NCBI GenBank assembly: GCA_009699665.1
Contig: WLNS01000059.1
Coordinates: 1-8,150 of the forward strand
DNA length: 8,150 nt
Direction: 5' to 3'
From: Actinomycetota bacterium
GTDB taxonomy: Bacteria; Actinomycetota; Actinomycetes; Actinomycetales; Microbacteriaceae
Under the pieces are notes generated by a model. That model searched no databases and was not told where the DNA came from. It saw only the letters and a list, made by a program, of their open reading frames with translations. Positions 6,750 to 8,150 of the stretch are shown in pieces; the stretch's first letter is position 1; each line of letters opens with the position of its first letter. Made by a program: the position numbers and the translations under genes.

Positions 6750-6843
6750 CGCCTCGCTGTGAAGAACCAGAGAATTCTCTGACCTCGTTTAGCCATTTCG
6801 GGCTCTTCACGCCTACTATCTAAAGTGTGCCTATTGCGAGGCG
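6750..6843 (+). other. Nested inverted repeats; possible structured RNA, leader or terminator between rlmB and the dsbA-like gene
   Basis: Three nested complementary elements fill the gap. The outer arms CGCCTCGC (6750-6757) and GCGAGGCG (6836-6843) are an 8-base perfect match. The inner arms GTGAAGA (6759-6765) and TCTTCAC (6804-6810) match over 7 bases. Inside them sit a 14-base perfect palindrome, CAGAGAATTCTCTG (6768-6781), and a weak AGCC/GGCT hairpin (6791-6794 with 6801-6804). Together they could fold as a branched RNA. CGAGG at 6837-6841 can alternatively pair with CCTCG at 6783-6787. There is no match to tRNA, SRP RNA or a riboswitch that I recognise. It may end the cysS-rlmB transcript, act as a leader for the next gene, be a separate small RNA, or include protein-binding palindromes. 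A candidate promoter for the next gene lies inside it. Confidence 0.45.
6814..6822 (+). promoter_or_regulatory. Candidate -10 region of the dsbA-like gene
   Basis: TACTATCTA contains overlapping -10-like hexamers, TACTAT (6814-6819) and TATCTA (6817-6822), in the gap after rlmB. A start near 6826-6829 would give a 5' leader of about 50 bases. I found no good -35 at standard spacing, so this is tentative. Confidence 0.35.
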
Positions 6844-6868
6844 CAAGTCACTTTTCTTGACGTATTTT

Positions 6869-6872
6869 GGAG
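6869..6872 (+). promoter_or_regulatory. Ribosome binding site of the dsbA-like gene (GGAG)
   Basis: GGAG sits seven bases before ATG 6880, a standard spacing, and supports this start. Confidence 0.7.
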
Positions 6873-6879
6873 TAGTTGA

Positions 6880-7824
6880 ATGACTATCGGTTCCAACGGC
6901 CCCCGTCCCACAAAGAACCAGCGACGCGAATCAGCCCGTGAAAAGGCGCGTGAACATCGCATCGAAGCCCAAAAGAGTGAGCGTCGACGCAGAGGACTCG
7001 TTCAGGGTGGCATTGTCGCGGGCATCATTGTTATTGCGGCGGTTGTTGGGCTTGTCATCTGGGGCTCGGTGCCTCAGCCCGGTCCACGCCCGGCCAACAT
7101 GGCGAGCGACGGAATTCTCTTGCAGGCAAAGCTGGATGCCAGCGGTCAGCCCACCGGTGAGATCGAAGCCGTTCTCAATCAGGCCCTACCCGCGGGAAGT
7201 GAGCCCACGACAACCAAGCAAGATCCGAATCTTCTGAATATCGTCGTCTATCAAGACTTTCAATGTCCGGTCTGTAAGAACTTCGATTCGGCCGACTATC
7301 CCCTTATTCAGGAACGGGTTGCCAGTGGTGCCGCGACGGTCGAGATCCACCCCGTAGCCATCCTTGATCGTGTGTCTATGGGCACCCGATATTCTTCGCG
7401 GTCAGCAAACGCGGCGGCCTGTGTCGCAACGTATGATCCCAACAGCTTCTTGAGCTTCAACTCGACGCTGTATGCCAATCAACCGGCGGAAAATTCACCG
7501 GGTCTTGATAACGCCGGAATAAAGAAGCTGATTGACTCTCTGGCTATCCAGCGAAAAGACGAGATTGGTAAGTGCATTGACGACGAGACTTTCAAGGCGT
7601 GGGTGGAGGCTTCGACAACGCGGGTGAAGCAAGCGACGGCCCTGCCGAACACGAAGGACATCACGTTCAGCGGCACACCCACGGTCATCGTCAACGGGAC
7701 TCAGTTTAATTTCACGACAGACCCCAACACCGGAGCCTTCTACCCGCAGCAGTTCTCGGACTTCCTGCTGAAGCTGGCCGGTCTCACGGAACAGTCGACT
7801 CCGACGCCGACTCCCACGAAGTAG
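6880..7824 (+). CDS. Membrane-anchored DsbA-like thioredoxin-fold protein
   Basis: A 314-residue protein. Residues 1-38 are highly charged and basic (cytoplasmic). A single hydrophobic segment at about 40-62 acts as a signal anchor, and the rest is predicted outside the membrane. The extracytoplasmic domain has the thioredoxin-fold start IVVYQDFQCPVCKNF with the redox motif CPVC (Cys129-Cys132). Near the end, SGTPTVIVNG carries the conserved cis-proline, Pro267. Two further cysteines, Cys181 and Cys232, lie in the inserted helical domain. A disulfide between them is plausible, as in several actinobacterial DsbA-like proteins. The tail is low-complexity (STPTPTPTK). The role is inferred to be thiol oxidation or disulfide exchange on exported proteins. 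The recycling partner (for example VKOR) is not in this window. The family includes actinobacterial proteins of unproven function, so no gene symbol is given. Start at ATG 6880 with a GGAG site; probably its own transcription unit. Confidence 0.9.
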   Translation: MTIGSNGPRPTKNQRRESAREKAREHRIEAQKSERRRRGLVQGGIVAGIIVIAAVVGLVIWGSVPQPGPRPANMASDGILLQAKLDASGQPTGEIEAVLNQALPAGSEPTTTKQDPNLLNIVVYQDFQCPVCKNFDSADYPLIQERVASGAATVEIHPVAILDRVSMGTRYSSRSANAAACVATYDPNSFLSFNSTLYANQPAENSPGLDNAGIKKLIDSLAIQRKDEIGKCIDDETFKAWVEASTTRVKQATALPNTKDITFSGTPTVIVNGTQFNFTTDPNTGAFYPQQFSDFLLKLAGLTEQSTPTPTPTK

Positions 7825-7829
7825 CGAGG

Positions 7830-7853
7830 CTCATTACCCTGTCATCAGGTGAG
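7830..7853 (+). terminator. Weak hairpin after the dsbA-like gene
   Basis: CTCA (7830-7833) and CCTG (7838-7841) can pair with CAGG (7846-7849) and TGAG (7850-7853). The stem has a four-base loop and a four-base bulge, beginning 6 bases after the stop codon. There is no T-run. It could help end transcription but is marginal. Confidence 0.25.
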
Positions 7854-7883
7854 AGACAGACACCTTACCGGGATCACGAAAAC

Positions 7884-7889
7884 TAGGAT
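7884..7889 (+). promoter_or_regulatory. Candidate -10 box of the aldehyde dehydrogenase gene (TAGGAT)
   Basis: TAGGAT fits the TAnnnT pattern and lies 57-62 bases before the likely GTG start. Transcription would begin near 7896, inside the left arm of the hairpin at 7893-7921. No -35 is clear. Confidence 0.35.
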
Positions 7890-7892
7890 AAA

Positions 7893-7921
7893 TCGATGGG
7901 CGCCTTCTCGGCGCCTATCGA
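7893..7921 (+). terminator. Strong 12-bp hairpin between the dsbA-like and aldehyde dehydrogenase genes
   Basis: TCGATGGGCGCC (7893-7904) pairs with GGCGCCTATCGA (7910-7921) over 12 positions, with one G-U wobble and a five-base loop TTCTC. The stem is GC-rich but has no following T-run, which is common for actinobacterial terminators. It lies 69 bases after the dsbA-like stop, so a terminator is likely. It could also lie at the 5' end of the next gene's mRNA. Confidence 0.6.
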
Positions 7922-7936
7922 CCCGAGATGACGAGT

Positions 7937-7941
7937 GAGGG
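7937..7941 (+). promoter_or_regulatory. Ribosome binding site supporting GTG 7946 (GAGGG)
   Basis: GAGGG is four bases before GTG 7946. The in-frame ATG at 7928 has no comparable site upstream, so GTG 7946 is preferred. Confidence 0.45.
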
Positions 7942-7945
7942 TTTT

Positions 7946-8150
7946 GTGGCAACGCACTACGAGCACTGGATTGATGGTCGCTCCGTCGCGGGCGGCCCGG
8001 AAGAACGATTCATCACCCATAACCCGGTCACGGGTGACGAGGTCTCGTCGATTCCGCTCGGCGGTTCGCGCGAAATCGATATGGCGGTTTCCGCCGCTTA
8101 TGCCGCAGCGGTCGAGTGGCGCAAGTACAAACCCGTGGAACGGGCCCGAT
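7946..8150 (+). CDS. Aldehyde dehydrogenase family protein, partial (N-terminus only)
   Basis: The first 68 codons of a gene running off the right edge. The protein begins ATHYEHWIDGR and contains HNPVTGDEVSSIPLG (25-39). An alternating helix follows (EIDMAVSAAYAAAVEWRK, 43-60) and then PVERAR (63-68). This matches the N-terminal region of NAD(P)-dependent aldehyde dehydrogenases: the W-I-D-G strand, the NPxTG motif, and the AVxAAxxAxxxWR...ERAR helix. These enzymes oxidise aldehydes to carboxylic acids. The catalytic Cys and Glu lie outside the window, so substrate class and activity cannot be judged. GTG 7946 is preferred because of the GAGGG site. ATG 7928, which would add MTSEGF, is the alternative. 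Confidence 0.85.
   Translation, partial: MATHYEHWIDGRSVAGGPEERFITHNPVTGDEVSSIPLGGSREIDMAVSAAYAAAVEWRKYKPVERAR

Noticed and set aside
6740..6815. Possible tRNA in the structured gap after rlmB
   Set aside because: There is no T-loop GGTTCGA-like motif, no acceptor stem of the right spacing and no anticodon arm.
6857..6862. TTGACG as a -35 box for the dsbA-like gene
   Set aside because: A matching -10 would fall inside the coding region, after the ATG at 6880 that has a good ribosome binding site.

Overview
The window looks like ordinary chromosome from a Gram-positive actinobacterium, probably of the Microbacteriaceae. This is an inference from moderately high G+C (judged by eye), GTG starts, several apparently leaderless genes, a cysS–rlmB operon whose RlmB has a long basic N-terminal tail, and a membrane-anchored DsbA-like protein. 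No species can be named. No mobile element, CRISPR array, tRNA or rRNA was found.

Left part, minus strand: the N-terminal 374 codons of a MATE-family efflux transporter (it runs off the left edge), preceded by a complete gamma-class carbonic anhydrase-like hexapeptide protein. A 56-base divergent promoter region follows, with a 10-base direct repeat.

Middle, plus strand: a large 857-residue protein joins a TagF-type CDP-glycerol glycerophosphotransferase domain to a GT4-type glycosyltransferase domain. It is a likely cell-wall glycopolymer enzyme. Nine bases later comes cysteinyl-tRNA synthetase (cysS), and overlapping its end is the 23S rRNA 2'-O-methyltransferase gene (rlmB). These two form a translation operon.

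Right part, plus strand: a 167-base gap contains nested inverted repeats that could fold into a branched RNA. Then comes a membrane-anchored DsbA-like thioredoxin-fold protein with a CPVC active site, another gap with a strong 12-bp hairpin, and the first 68 codons of an aldehyde dehydrogenase-family protein cut by the right edge.

The clearest regulatory pattern is at the starts. Four genes without a Shine-Dalgarno (MATE, carbonic anhydrase, TagF fusion, cysS) each have a TAnnnT -10 box 5 to 8 bases before the start codon. Three of these share the 9-mer GTAGGCTGA, as expected for leaderless transcripts. The other three starts (rlmB, dsbA-like, aldehyde dehydrogenase) have GGAG- or GAGGG-type ribosome binding sites. 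I see no convincing new multi-gene system. The items most worth a second look are the structured gap before the dsbA-like gene and the TagF–GT4 fusion.
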